A DNA stretch of 51,022 nucleotides from Caballeronia temeraria. Lineage in GTDB: Bacteria; Pseudomonadota; Gammaproteobacteria; Burkholderiales; Burkholderiaceae. Of the stretch, positions 1-7,750 are shown piece by piece; within the stretch, counting starts at the first letter, position 1; each line of letters starts with the position of its first letter. Both the position numbers and the translations under genes were made by a program. The notes below the pieces were generated by a model that saw only the letters and a list, made by a program, of their open reading frames with translations, was not told the DNA's origin and did not search any database. Location of the stretch: assembly GCF_001544795.2 (NCBI RefSeq), contig NZ_FCOI02000044.1, positions 1-51,022 on the forward strand. The letters are read 5' to 3'.

Positions 1-134
1 GCTTTACCGGCTCCGAAGAACCGGTCGCACTCGCTATCAAGCGCCCACACTTATCGGCTGTTAGTTTTTAAAGAGCACATCGCAAGACTGCCTAACCTCA
101 CCACCGTCTTGCGTCGCTGCATCAGCAGCAGAGA
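1..134 (-). promoter_or_regulatory. 5' leader of an rRNA operon (partial), with boxB and boxA
   Basis: On the minus strand this stretch reads as the transcribed leader of a ribosomal RNA operon whose 16S gene would lie beyond the left edge. Positions 65-77 read TGCTCTTTAAAAA, close to the boxA antitermination site. Just upstream, 81-88 and 106-113 form a perfect 8-bp inverted repeat (CGCAAGAC/GTCTTGCG), placed as a boxB hairpin would be. The bases after boxA (AACAGCCGATAAGTGTGGGC) resemble betaproteobacterial rRNA leader or spacer DNA as I remember it. In known systems Nus factors load here to protect rRNA transcripts from Rho. The 16S gene itself is not in the window. Confidence 0.8.
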
Positions 135-140
135 AACGAG

Positions 141-195
141 ATTATGAAGAACGCTTCGGTTCGTGTCAACAAGAATTCGAAACTTTCTTTTCTTG
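141..195 (-). promoter_or_regulatory. rRNA operon promoter with A-rich UP-like element
   Basis: The minus strand carries TTGACA (164-169), a 17-bp spacer and CATAAT (141-146), a near-consensus sigma-70 promoter. Directly upstream, 171-195 is A-rich (CAAGAAAAGAAAGTTTC), as expected of an UP element bound by the alpha subunit. The predicted start is near 134, upstream of the boxB/boxA leader. Position and strength fit an rRNA P1 promoter, which would be growth-rate and ppGpp controlled in known bacteria. Confidence 0.8.
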
Positions 196-258
196 CCGAC
201 CGCGCTCAGAGCTTATTCCAACCCACTCCGAACACCCGCCGATACCGCCCACTCCCGC

Positions 259-288
259 TTCCTTCGCGTTCATCGAAGCGCGAAGGAA
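259..288. repeat. Perfect 10-bp inverted repeat between paaF and the rRNA promoter
   Basis: TTCCTTCGCG (259-268) and CGCGAAGGAA (279-288) form a perfect 10-bp stem; the 10-nt loop has a further TTC/GAA pairing. It lies after the stop codon of the minus-strand hydratase gene and before the rRNA promoter. It may end or insulate hydratase transcription, but no T-run follows on either strand, so a standard intrinsic terminator is not supported. Confidence 0.55.
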
Positions 289-339
289 CGGAATTCTAGT
301 GAGTGGCATCAGGAAGCGCAAGGGCTTTCTAGAATAAGT

Positions 340-1116
340 TCACCGATGCTTGAAAACCGGCTTACGCTTCTCGACGAACGCCGCCATACCCTCCTTCTGA
401 TCTTCCGTGGCGAAGAGCGAATGGAACAGACGCCTTTCGAAATGCACGCCCTCAGCGAGCGTCGTCTCGTAAGCGCGGTTGACTGCTTCCTTGGCCATCA
501 TCACAGCGGGCAACGAAAAGCCAGCGATGATCGTTGCGGCTTCAACTGCTTCATCCACGAGGCGATCCGCCCCGACCACACGCGACACCAATCCCGCACG
601 CTCGGCCTCGGCCGCGTCCATCATGCGCGCGGTCAGGCAGAGGTCCATCGCCTTGGCTTTCGAAACGGCGCGTGGCAAACGCTGCGTGCCGCCGGCGCCC
701 GGAATCACGCCAAGCTTGATTTCGGGCTGACCGAACTTAGCCGTGTCGGCGGCAATAACGATGTCGCACATCATCGCGAGCTCGCAGCCTCCGCCAAGCG
801 CGAAACCCGCGACTGCGCCGATGATCGGCTTGCGAATCGTGCGAATCGTTTCCCAGTTCCGGGTGATGTAGTCGCCCTTGTACACATCCATATAGGAATA
901 GCTGGCCATCATGCCGATGTCCGCGCCGGCCGCGAATGCCTTCTCGCTGCCGGTCAGCACGATCGCGCCGATGTCATCATCCGCGTCGAACGCCTTGAGC
1001 GCCGCGCCCAGTTCGTCCATCAGCGCGTCGTTGAGCGCGTTCAGCGCCTTCGGACGATTCAGCGTAATCAGTCCGACCCGACCACGCGTTTCGACCAGCA
1101 GATTCTCGTAAGCCAT
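340..1116 (-). CDS. paaF: Enoyl-CoA hydratase, PaaF-like
   Basis: Crotonase-superfamily protein of 258 residues, the usual length. It has the oxyanion-hole signatures AGADI (about 63-67) and GFALGGG (104-110) and both catalytic glutamates of a true hydratase: E112 in GGGCE and E132 in FGQPE. The start has a strong AAGGAGG ribosome site about 5 nt upstream. It diverges from the paaN gene across a PaaR-type palindrome, so hydration of 2,3-didehydroadipyl-CoA in phenylacetate breakdown is the likely role. The sequence alone cannot exclude a general short-chain enoyl-CoA hydratase of fatty acid oxidation. Family certain; paaF assignment inferred from context. Confidence 0.85.
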   Translation of the reverse strand: MAYENLLVETRGRVGLITLNRPKALNALNDALMDELGAALKAFDADDDIGAIVLTGSEKAFAAGADIGMMASYSYMDVYKGDYITRNWETIRTIRKPIIGAVAGFALGGGCELAMMCDIVIAADTAKFGQPEIKLGVIPGAGGTQRLPRAVSKAKAMDLCLTARMMDAAEAERAGLVSRVVGADRLVDEAVEAATIIAGFSLPAVMMAKEAVNRAYETTLAEGVHFERRLFHSLFATEDQKEGMAAFVEKRKPVFKHR

Positions 1117-1194
1117 TCGCTCCTCCTTGCGATCTTCAGGTAAGCCCTAATGAAAAGTCGTTCGTCACAGCATCTCGATAATGCTACCATCACC

Positions 1195-1210
1195 AACCAA
1201 CCGGTCGGTT
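1195..1210. promoter_or_regulatory. TetR/PaaR-type operator palindrome
   Basis: AACCAACCGGTCGGTT is an almost perfect 16-bp palindrome (14 of 16 positions symmetric) in the 139-bp gap between the divergent paaF-like and paaN genes. The ACCNACCGGTNGGT pattern resembles operators of TetR-family PaaR regulators that repress phenylacetate genes and are released by phenylacetyl-CoA. No paaR gene lies in the window, so the regulator would act from elsewhere. Assignment rests on pattern and context. Confidence 0.65.
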
Positions 1211-1255
1211 AATTATTAGACCTGGCACCTTTCCTCGTTCTCTCTTCTCGCGACC

Positions 1256-2965
1256 ATGACACATCCGCTATTCACGAAGCACGAAGCGACGCTCGATAAA
1301 GCACTCGCAGCCATCGAAACGCGCGGCTACTGGAGCCCGTTCGCCGAAATGCCGAGCCCCAAAGTGTACGGGGAAACGGCCAGCGCCGATGGCGAGGCTG
1401 CGTTCAAAGCCCACTTCGGCAAGACCTTCGAACTCGATCAGCCGTCGACGGGCGAAACCGTCGGCGCGGAGCGTTCGCCGTTCGGCGTGGCGCTCGACAT
1501 TCGCTACCCCAAGTCCGATCCCGACGCGCTGATCCAGGCCGCCGCCAAAGCGCAACCGGCCTGGCGCGCCGCTGGCCCGCAGGCCTGGGTCGGCGTGAGC
1601 CTCGAAATTCTGTCGCGTCTGAATCGCGCCAGTTTCGAGATCGGCTACAGCGTGATGCACACGACCGGCCAAGCCTTCATGATGGCGTTCCAGGCCGGCG
1701 GTCCGCACGCACAAGACCGTGCGCTCGAAGCCGTCGTCTATGCGTGGGACCAACTGCACCGCATTCCCGCCGAAGCCCACTGGGAAAAGCCGCAAGGCAA
1801 AAATCCGCCGCTCGCGATGCAGAAGCGCTTTTCCATCGTCCCGCGTGGCACGGGCCTCGTGCTCGGCTGCTGCACGTTCCCGACGTGGAACGGCTATCCC
1901 GGCATGTTCGCCGATCTCGCGACCGGCAATACCGTCATCGTCAAACCGCACCCCGGCGCGATCCTGCCGCTCGCGATCACCGTGCGCATCGCCCGTGAGG
2001 TGCTTCGTGAAGCGGGCTTCGATCCCAACATCGTCACCCTGCTCGCCACCGAGCCCAACGACGGCGCATTGGTTCAGGAACTGGCCGTGCGCCCCGAGAT
2101 CAAGCTGATCGACTTCACCGGCAGCACGCAAAACGGCACCTGGCTGGAGCGCAACGCCCATCAGGCACAGGTTTACACGGAAAAGGCGGGCGTGAATCAG
2201 ATCGTCATCGATTCCGTGGACGACATTAAGGGCGCCGCTCGAAACATCGCCTTTTCGCTCGCTCTCTATTCCGGTCAAATGTGCACCGCGCCGCAAAACA
2301 TCTACGTGCCGCGCGACGGCATCCGCGCCGCCGAAGGCCAGTTGAGCTTCGACGACGTCGCCAAAGCGCTCGCGAGCGCCGTCGAAAAGCTGGCGTCGGA
2401 CCCGGCCCGCGCCGTCGAACTCACGGGCGCGATCCAGAACGACGGCGTCGTGCAACGCATCGCCGAAGCGCGCAAGCTCGGCAACGTGCTGCTCGACAGT
2501 CAATCGCTCGTACATCCGGCGTTTCCCGATGCGCGTGTTCACACGCCGCTCATGCTCAAGCTCGACGCGCGCACCGACGAAACCAAATTCACCAAGGAAT
2601 GGTTCGGCCCGGTTTCGTTCGTCGTCGCGACCGACTCGACCGCGCAATCGCTCGCGCTCGCCGGCTCGATCGCGCGCACGCACGGCGCGCTGTCGTTCTC
2701 GGTCTACAGCACCGACGACAAGGTGATCGAAGCCGCTCACGAAGCGGCGATTGAAGGCGGCGTCGCGCTTTCGATCAACCTCACGGGCGGCGTGTTCGTC
2801 AATCAGACCGCGGCTTTCTCGGACTTTCACGGCACAGGCGCCAACCCGGCTGCCAATGCCGCGCTTTCGGACGCTGCTTTCGTCGCGAACCGCTTCCGCG
2901 TGGTTCAGAGCCGGGTCCATGTTGCACCGAAGGCGGCGCCGGCGGAAGCTGGCCAAACGGCATAA
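1256..2965 (+). CDS. paaN: Phenylacetic acid degradation protein PaaN (aldehyde dehydrogenase family)
   Basis: A 569-residue aldehyde-dehydrogenase-fold protein of the PaaN type. The catalytic cysteine is visible in SGQMCTAPQ (Cys343) and the general-base glutamate in YTEKAG (Glu309). It has only the dehydrogenase half of PaaZ; the C-terminal MaoC-like hydratase domain of E. coli PaaZ is absent. The likely role is oxidation of the semialdehyde formed after opening of the oxepin-CoA ring, so ring hydrolysis would need another protein. The start has no strong ribosome site but follows the operator directly. Promoter of paaN-paaG-paaI-paaK presumably lies at 1140-1250. Confidence 0.9.
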   Translation: MTHPLFTKHEATLDKALAAIETRGYWSPFAEMPSPKVYGETASADGEAAFKAHFGKTFELDQPSTGETVGAERSPFGVALDIRYPKSDPDALIQAAAKAQPAWRAAGPQAWVGVSLEILSRLNRASFEIGYSVMHTTGQAFMMAFQAGGPHAQDRALEAVVYAWDQLHRIPAEAHWEKPQGKNPPLAMQKRFSIVPRGTGLVLGCCTFPTWNGYPGMFADLATGNTVIVKPHPGAILPLAITVRIAREVLREAGFDPNIVTLLATEPNDGALVQELAVRPEIKLIDFTGSTQNGTWLERNAHQAQVYTEKAGVNQIVIDSVDDIKGAARNIAFSLALYSGQMCTAPQNIYVPRDGIRAAEGQLSFDDVAKALASAVEKLASDPARAVELTGAIQNDGVVQRIAEARKLGNVLLDSQSLVHPAFPDARVHTPLMLKLDARTDETKFTKEWFGPVSFVVATDSTAQSLALAGSIARTHGALSFSVYSTDDKVIEAAHEAAIEGGVALSINLTGGVFVNQTAAFSDFHGTGANPAANAALSDAAFVANRFRVVQSRVHVAPKAAPAEAGQTA

Positions 2966-2988
2966 GCCGATCGACATAAAAAGCTCGA

Positions 2989-3028
2989 AGGCCGGATCGC
3001 TGTGCAGACGGCCTATGCCATCCGGCCT
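2989..3028 (+). repeat. Stem-loop between paaN and paaG
   Basis: AGGCCGGAT (2989-2997) and ATCCGGCCT (3020-3028) are perfect 9-bp inverted arms around a 22-nt loop in the 158-bp paaN-paaG gap. No T-run follows, so it is unlikely to be a full terminator. It could be an mRNA processing or stability element, or a remnant of rearrangement between the two genes. Confidence 0.5.
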
Positions 3029-3123
3029 AATGGCAAGCTCGCGGTCGGGCGGCTAGTATCGGCATGTAAGCGAAGCCGGAACACAGTCGCCGCCGCAGCC
3101 GCATTCGTCGAGAGAGGAATCTG

Positions 3124-3915
3124 ATGACAGAGAAGTCCGTGTTGTTTCACGTCGACGCCGAGACGCGCGTCGCCACGTTGACGCTGAATCGCCCCGACAA
3201 GCTGAACAGCTTCACGCGCGAAATGCATCGCGAGTTGAATCAGGCGCTCACTGAAATCGAGGCGGGCAATGCCCGCGCGCTCGTCATTACCGGTGCGGGC
3301 CGAGGTTTTTGCGCGGGGCAAGACCTCGCGGATCTCGATTTCACGCCAGGTTCGATGTCGGATCTCGGCGATCTCATCGACGCGTACTTCAATCCTCTGG
3401 TACGCCGGCTCCAAGCCATGCCGATGCCGGTCATCGCCGCAGTGAACGGCACGGCCGCGGGCGCCGGCGCGAATCTCGCGATGGCGTGCGACCTCGTCGT
3501 CGCGGCGCGCTCGGCCAGCTTCATTCAGGCATTCGTGAAGATCGGCCTCGTGCCCGATTCCGGCGGAACATGGCTCTTGCCCCGCCGAGTCGGTGAAGCG
3601 CGCGCGCTCGGTCTCGCGCTGACCGGCGACAAGCTCAGCGCCGAAAAGGCGGAGGCGTGGGGCATCGTGTGGCGTGTGGTCGATGACGCCGAGTTGCAGC
3701 AGGCAGCCGCGCAACTGGCCGCTCAACTCGCGCAGCAGCCGGCGCGCGCGGTCGTCGCGATCAAGCAAGCGATTCGGGCGAGCGCAAACAAGACGTTCGA
3801 CCAGCAACTCGATCTGGAACGCGATCTTCAGCGCGAACTGGGAGCGTCGCACGACTACATCGAAGGTGTCGCCGCGTTCAAGGAAAAGCGCGCGCCGCGT
3901 TTCGAAGGCCTGTAA
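3124..3915 (+). CDS. paaG: PaaG, ring-1,2-epoxyphenylacetyl-CoA isomerase
   Basis: Crotonase-fold protein of 263 residues. It has the AGQDL oxyanion segment (64-68) and an aspartate in PDSGGTW (Asp145) where hydratases keep a glycine, typical of PaaG-type isomerases. PaaG converts the 1,2-epoxide of phenylacetyl-CoA to oxepin-CoA and also isomerises a later dehydroadipyl-CoA intermediate. A GAGAGGAA ribosome site precedes the ATG. It sits between paaN and paaI on one strand, 25 bp before paaI. Differs clearly from the hydratase at the left of the cluster. Confidence 0.92.
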   Translation: MTEKSVLFHVDAETRVATLTLNRPDKLNSFTREMHRELNQALTEIEAGNARALVITGAGRGFCAGQDLADLDFTPGSMSDLGDLIDAYFNPLVRRLQAMPMPVIAAVNGTAAGAGANLAMACDLVVAARSASFIQAFVKIGLVPDSGGTWLLPRRVGEARALGLALTGDKLSAEKAEAWGIVWRVVDDAELQQAAAQLAAQLAQQPARAVVAIKQAIRASANKTFDQQLDLERDLQRELGASHDYIEGVAAFKEKRAPRFEGL

Positions 3916-3940
3916 GAACCGAACCAATCTGGAGAAGTCT

Positions 3941-4366
3941 GTGACGCCACAACAACTCGCGGAAGCCACGGCAAAAGCCATGTACGAAGCCGACGCCTGC
4001 ACGCGCGGGCTCGGCATCGAGTTGATCGAAGTTCGGCCGGGCTATGCGCGTCTGCAGATGAACGTGCGCCCCGATTTTCTCAACGGCCATGAGATTTGCC
4101 ACGGTGGACTCATGTTCACGCTGGCTGACTCCGCATTCGCGTTCGCCTGCAATTCGTACAACATCAGCACTGTCGCGGCGGGTTGCTCGATCGAGTTCTT
4201 GCGCCCCGTGCAGGGCGGCGATCGCCTGACTGCCGAGGCGATCGAGCAGACATTGAGCGGCCGCACGGGCATCTACGATATCCGCGTGACGAATCGCGCA
4301 GGCGAACCGGTCGCGATGTTCCGCGGCAAGTCGGCTCAAATCAAGGGCACCGTGATTCCCGCGTAA
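3941..4366 (+). CDS. paaI: PaaI, hydroxyphenylacetyl-CoA thioesterase
   Basis: Hotdog-fold thioesterase of 141 residues. The signature HGGLMFTLADSAFA (from residue 54) contains the conserved HGG and catalytic Asp63. PaaI releases CoA from dead-end aryl-CoA intermediates and protects the CoA pool. I chose the GTG at 3941 because a GGAGAAG ribosome site lies just upstream; the next ATG (3979) would remove the first helix of the fold. Located between paaG and paaK, as in many paa clusters. Confidence 0.9.
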   Translation: MTPQQLAEATAKAMYEADACTRGLGIELIEVRPGYARLQMNVRPDFLNGHEICHGGLMFTLADSAFAFACNSYNISTVAAGCSIEFLRPVQGGDRLTAEAIEQTLSGRTGIYDIRVTNRAGEPVAMFRGKSAQIKGTVIPA

Positions 4367-4436
4367 AGGCACTCGTATACATAACGGACTCGGCATCAAA
4401 AAGCCGCGCCGCATCGTCAGCATCAAGGAGACAGCA

Positions 4437-5741
4437 ATGACCACATCGCTGCCGCTCGATCCGATCGAGAAGGCTAGCCGCGACGAACTCGCGGCACTGC
4501 AACTCGAGCGCCTCAAATGGTCGCTCAAACATGCCTATGAGAACTCGCCGGTTTATCGGCGTAAGTTCGACGAGGCCGGTGTTCATCCGGATGAAGTCAC
4601 GTCGCTCTCGGATCTCGCGCGTTTCCCGTTCACGACCAAGAAGGATCTGCGCGACAACTATCCCTTCGGCATGTTCGCCGTGCCTCAGGAACGCATCTCG
4701 CGCATTCACGCGTCATCGGGCACGACGGGCAAGCCGACCGTCGTCGGCTATACCACGCAGGATCTGGATAACTGGGCGAATCTCGTCGCGCGATCGATTC
4801 GAGCAGCCGGCGCGCGGCGCGGCGACAAAGTTCACGTGAGCTACGGCTACGGGCTTTTCACCGGCGGTCTCGGCGCGCACTACGGCGCCGAGCGCGCGGG
4901 ACTCACAGTCATTCCCTTCGGCGGCGGCCAGACCGAAAAGCAGGTGCAACTGATTCAGGACTTTCGGCCGGACATCATCATGGTCACGCCGAGCTACATG
5001 CTGTCGATTGCCGATGAACTCGAGCGCCAGGGCATCGATCCGGCGAGTTGCTCGCTGCGCATCGGCATTTTTGGCGCGGAGCCGTGGACGAACGACATGC
5101 GGCGCGCAATCGAAACGCGCATGGGCATCGATGCCGTCGACATTTACGGGCTTTCGGAAGTGATGGGACCGGGCGTCGCTTCGGAATGCGCCGAAACCAA
5201 GGACGGCCCGACGATCTGGGAGGACCACTTCTATCCCGAGATCATCGATCCGGAAACCGGCGAAGTGTTGCCCGACGGCGAATTCGGCGAGCTCGTATTC
5301 ACCTCGCTGACAAAAGAAGCGCTGCCGATCATCCGCTATCGCACGCGCGATCTGACACGTCTTCTGCCCGGCACGGCCCGCACGATGCGCCGCATGGAGA
5401 AGATCACCGGCCGCTCCGACGACATGATGATCGTGCGCGGCGTGAACGTCTTCCCGACGCAGATCGAAGAGTTGCTGCTCAAGCGCCCCGTGCTCGCGCC
5501 GCACTATCAGATCGTGCTCACGAAGGAAGGTCCGCTCGATGTTCTCACGCTGAACGTCGAACCTTGCCCGGAATCCGCGCCGGATGCTGCCGCGCTCGAA
5601 AGCGCAAAGTCCGCGCTCGCCTATGACATCAAGGCGCTGATCGGCGTGAGCGCCGTGGTGAACGTGCTCGCGGTGAACGGCATCGAACGTTCGGTCGGCA
5701 AGGCGCGGCGCGTGATCGATCGGCGCAACCTGACGTCATGA
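4437..5741 (+). CDS. paaK: Phenylacetate-CoA ligase PaaK
   Basis: AMP-forming CoA ligase of 434 residues, full length for PaaK. The phosphate loop SSGTTGKP is at 93-100 and the adenine-binding YGLSEV motif near 238. The C-terminal lid (GRSDDMMIVRGVNVFP) is characteristic of aryl-CoA ligases. It activates phenylacetate to phenylacetyl-CoA, the first step of the pathway and the source of the inducer. An AAGGAGA ribosome site precedes the ATG. Last gene of the cluster, followed by a strong terminator. Confidence 0.94.
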   Translation: MTTSLPLDPIEKASRDELAALQLERLKWSLKHAYENSPVYRRKFDEAGVHPDEVTSLSDLARFPFTTKKDLRDNYPFGMFAVPQERISRIHASSGTTGKPTVVGYTTQDLDNWANLVARSIRAAGARRGDKVHVSYGYGLFTGGLGAHYGAERAGLTVIPFGGGQTEKQVQLIQDFRPDIIMVTPSYMLSIADELERQGIDPASCSLRIGIFGAEPWTNDMRRAIETRMGIDAVDIYGLSEVMGPGVASECAETKDGPTIWEDHFYPEIIDPETGEVLPDGEFGELVFTSLTKEALPIIRYRTRDLTRLLPGTARTMRRMEKITGRSDDMMIVRGVNVFPTQIEELLLKRPVLAPHYQIVLTKEGPLDVLTLNVEPCPESAPDAAALESAKSALAYDIKALIGVSAVVNVLAVNGIERSVGKARRVIDRRNLTS

Positions 5742-5745
5742 AGCA

Positions 5746-5781
5746 AAAAAGCTCGCGGACCATAATGGCCGCGAGCTTTTT
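5746..5781. terminator. Bidirectional terminator between paaK and mltA
   Basis: AAAAAGCTCGCGG and CCGCGAGCTTTTT form a perfect stem around a 10-nt loop. A-runs and T-runs flank both arms, so it can end the rightward paaK transcript and the leftward mltA transcript. Confidence 0.9.
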
Positions 5782-5807
5782 CAAAGCTGCCGGAAGAACC
5801 GGCGAAA

Positions 5808-6941
5808 TCAGGAGTTCGGCAGCAACAGCCACATCCTGCCGCCCTGCTTCATGCGCCCGGCGAGATCGCCGGCATCGTCGCCGAGTCCCCAGAAGTAGTC
5901 CGCGCGCACGCCGCCCTTGATCGCCGAGCCCGTATCTTGCGCGAACACGAGCCGATTCATCGGCTGATTGCTGAGCGGACGCGTCGTCTGCAGAAACACG
6001 GGCGTGCCGAGCGGAATGGCCGAAGGATCGACCGCGATCGACCGTTCGGGCGTCAACGGCACGCCGAGTGCGCCGACGGGTCCGTCGCCCAGGCTGGCCG
6101 ATATCGTTTCGTTCGCGGGCATCTCGCGGAAGAAGACGAAGCGCGGATTCACGTCGAGCAACGCGTCGACACGCGCCGGATTCGCCTTCGCCCATGCCTT
6201 GATGCCTTGCATCGTCGCCTGCGCGGGCGTGAGTTCGCCGCGATCGAGCAATTCCTTGCCGATCGACCGGTACGGCTGGTTGTTCGTACCGCCGAAGCCG
6301 ACGCGCATCACGCTGCCGTCTTCCATGACGACGCGCCCCGAACCCTGCACTTGCAGGAAGAACGCTTCAATCGGATCGTCGACCCACACGAGTTCGTTGC
6401 CGTTCAAGACGCCCGAACGTTCGAGCTGCGCGCGCGCGGGCAGCGCGGAACCGGGCTTGTACCGATACGGCCAGCGATACAGCGCGTACTGATACACCCC
6501 GTGACGCGTGCGCGAACCGCGCAGAAGCGGCTCGTAGTAACCGGTCACGAGGCCGTCGAGCGTGCCGTCGGTATTCGCGAGCTGAAACGGGGTGAAATAG
6601 GCCTCGAAGAAGCTGCGCGCCGCCGACATGTCGAGGTCGTCGAGCCGCGCCGCCGCCGCGCACGCCTTCTGCCAGTTGGTCTGCCGCGCGAGCCGGCTGC
6701 AGTTCTGCCGCAGCGCGGCTGTCGCGCCGATCAGCGAATCGTCCTGCCAGCCTGGCACCTGCTGCCAGCTCACCGCCGTCAGGCGCGACGCGGCGCGCTG
6801 TCCGGGGACGATCGGGGTTCCGGTCGCCGTGCCCGCTCCCGGCTTCACGTAATTGCCGCCTCCGCACGAGGCGAGCAGGACAGCGGTTGCAATCGATGCG
6901 GCCCAGGCCGCTGCTCGCGCGGCCGGCCGCGCGAAACGCAT
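5808..6941 (-). CDS. mltA: Membrane-bound lytic murein transglycosylase A
   Basis: MltA-family lipoprotein of 377 residues from the chosen start. The start at 6941 puts a signal peptide (RFARPAARAAAWAASIATAV) directly before the lipobox LLASC, with the lipidated cysteine at residue 26; an upstream in-frame ATG would bury the signal. The body shows family motifs such as QVQGSGRV and QDTGSAIKG..RADYFWG. MltA cleaves peptidoglycan glycan strands from the inner face of the outer membrane, making 1,6-anhydromuropeptides. It diverges from a small membrane-protein gene 28 bp away. Confidence 0.92.
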   Translation of the reverse strand: MRFARPAARAAAWAASIATAVLLASCGGGNYVKPGAGTATGTPIVPGQRAASRLTAVSWQQVPGWQDDSLIGATAALRQNCSRLARQTNWQKACAAAARLDDLDMSAARSFFEAYFTPFQLANTDGTLDGLVTGYYEPLLRGSRTRHGVYQYALYRWPYRYKPGSALPARAQLERSGVLNGNELVWVDDPIEAFFLQVQGSGRVVMEDGSVMRVGFGGTNNQPYRSIGKELLDRGELTPAQATMQGIKAWAKANPARVDALLDVNPRFVFFREMPANETISASLGDGPVGALGVPLTPERSIAVDPSAIPLGTPVFLQTTRPLSNQPMNRLVFAQDTGSAIKGGVRADYFWGLGDDAGDLAGRMKQGGRMWLLLPNS

Positions 6942-6969
6942 ACAATGCTCGTTCTTGATGGGAACCGCC

Positions 6970-7119
6970 ATGTCAGATCTGTTCGACGAATATCCAATGC
7001 TTATTTTTGCGCTCGAGTCGCTCGTGGCGCTCGCCTTGCTGATTTTCATCGTCGTATGGACGGCATCGGGCAAGAAGAAGAACCAGAACCGCTCGAACGG
7101 TCCGGCAAAACGGCGCTGA
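6970..7119 (+). CDS. Small single-span membrane protein, unknown function
   Basis: A 49-residue ORF: acidic N-terminus (MSDLFDEYP), one strong hydrophobic segment (about 10-31) and a highly basic tail (SGKKKNQNRSNGPAKRR). The charge layout predicts N-out, C-in topology. It starts 28 bp from divergent mltA, with a TACAAT -10-like box at 6941-6946, and ends 25 bp before the convergent apaG stop. I do not recognise a family. It could be an unrelated small protein or modulate the neighbouring murein hydrolase; nothing in the sequence decides. Confidence 0.6.
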   Translation: MSDLFDEYPMLIFALESLVALALLIFIVVWTASGKKKNQNRSNGPAKRR

Positions 7120-7144
7120 TTCGCCGCTTGCCGCTGTTTTTCGC

Positions 7145-7519
7145 TCAGTGGAGCGTGCGCGGCATATGCAACGCGAATTCCGCTACGGGCGCTTCGAAAC
7201 GCTCGCCATCTTCCGCCACGCAGAAGTACTCGCCACGCATCGTGCCGACCGGCGTCGCGATCACCGCCCAGCTCGTGTACTCGAACTGCTCGCCCGGCGG
7301 CAGAAGCGGTTGATGCCCGACGACGCCGAGCCCCTTCACTTCCTGCACGTGGTCGTTGCTGTCGGTGATGATCCAGTGCCGCGAGATCAACTGCGCCGCG
7401 ACCTGGCCGGTGTTGCGAATCGTCAGCGTGTAGGCAAATGCGTACTGCCGGCTATCCGGATCGGACTGCTCCGGCAAATACCGCGTCTCTACGGAAACGC
7501 TGAATTCGTACTGGCTCAT
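7145..7519 (-). CDS. apaG: Co2+/Mg2+ efflux protein ApaG
   Basis: ApaG-domain protein of 124 residues, the standard length. Recognisable segments are YAFAYTLTIRNTG, LISRHWIITDS, VVGHQPLL.PGE.FEYTS and GTMRGEYFCV. The fold is an immunoglobulin-like beta sandwich; links to cobalt resistance and magnesium efflux come from enterobacteria, and the biochemical role remains vague. The gene is single, convergent with the small membrane protein and divergent from rpe. Confidence 0.93.
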   Translation of the reverse strand: MSQYEFSVSVETRYLPEQSDPDSRQYAFAYTLTIRNTGQVAAQLISRHWIITDSNDHVQEVKGLGVVGHQPLLPPGEQFEYTSWAVIATPVGTMRGEYFCVAEDGERFEAPVAEFALHMPRTLH

Positions 7520-7750
7520 CGTAGTTCCAATTTCAATTCGATCGGCCGCTTCACCGTCATGGACGGGCGCGCGGACGTGCCACTATTGGTCTGGCATTCT
7601 GCTTGATGCGCGCGGCGCCCGCAACACGATTGGCGCCACGCTGCCACATCGACGCAGAATCCGCGCGCGAACCGTTGGCCATTCGGACGAAGGACTCCAC
7701 GGAAAACGCGGGTTAAAATCACGACTTTAGGCCGCTACCCGCACACGTCC

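Noticed and set aside
163..1143. Long plus-strand ORF over the paaF-like gene and rRNA promoter
   Set aside because: Arg/His-rich composition typical of an antisense shadow; the minus-strand frame encodes a full crotonase with catalytic residues and a strong ribosome site.
1268..2977. Full-length minus-strand ORF opposite paaN
   Set aside because: Same length as paaN because of GC-rich codon bias; low-complexity Arg/Glu-rich protein without family motifs.
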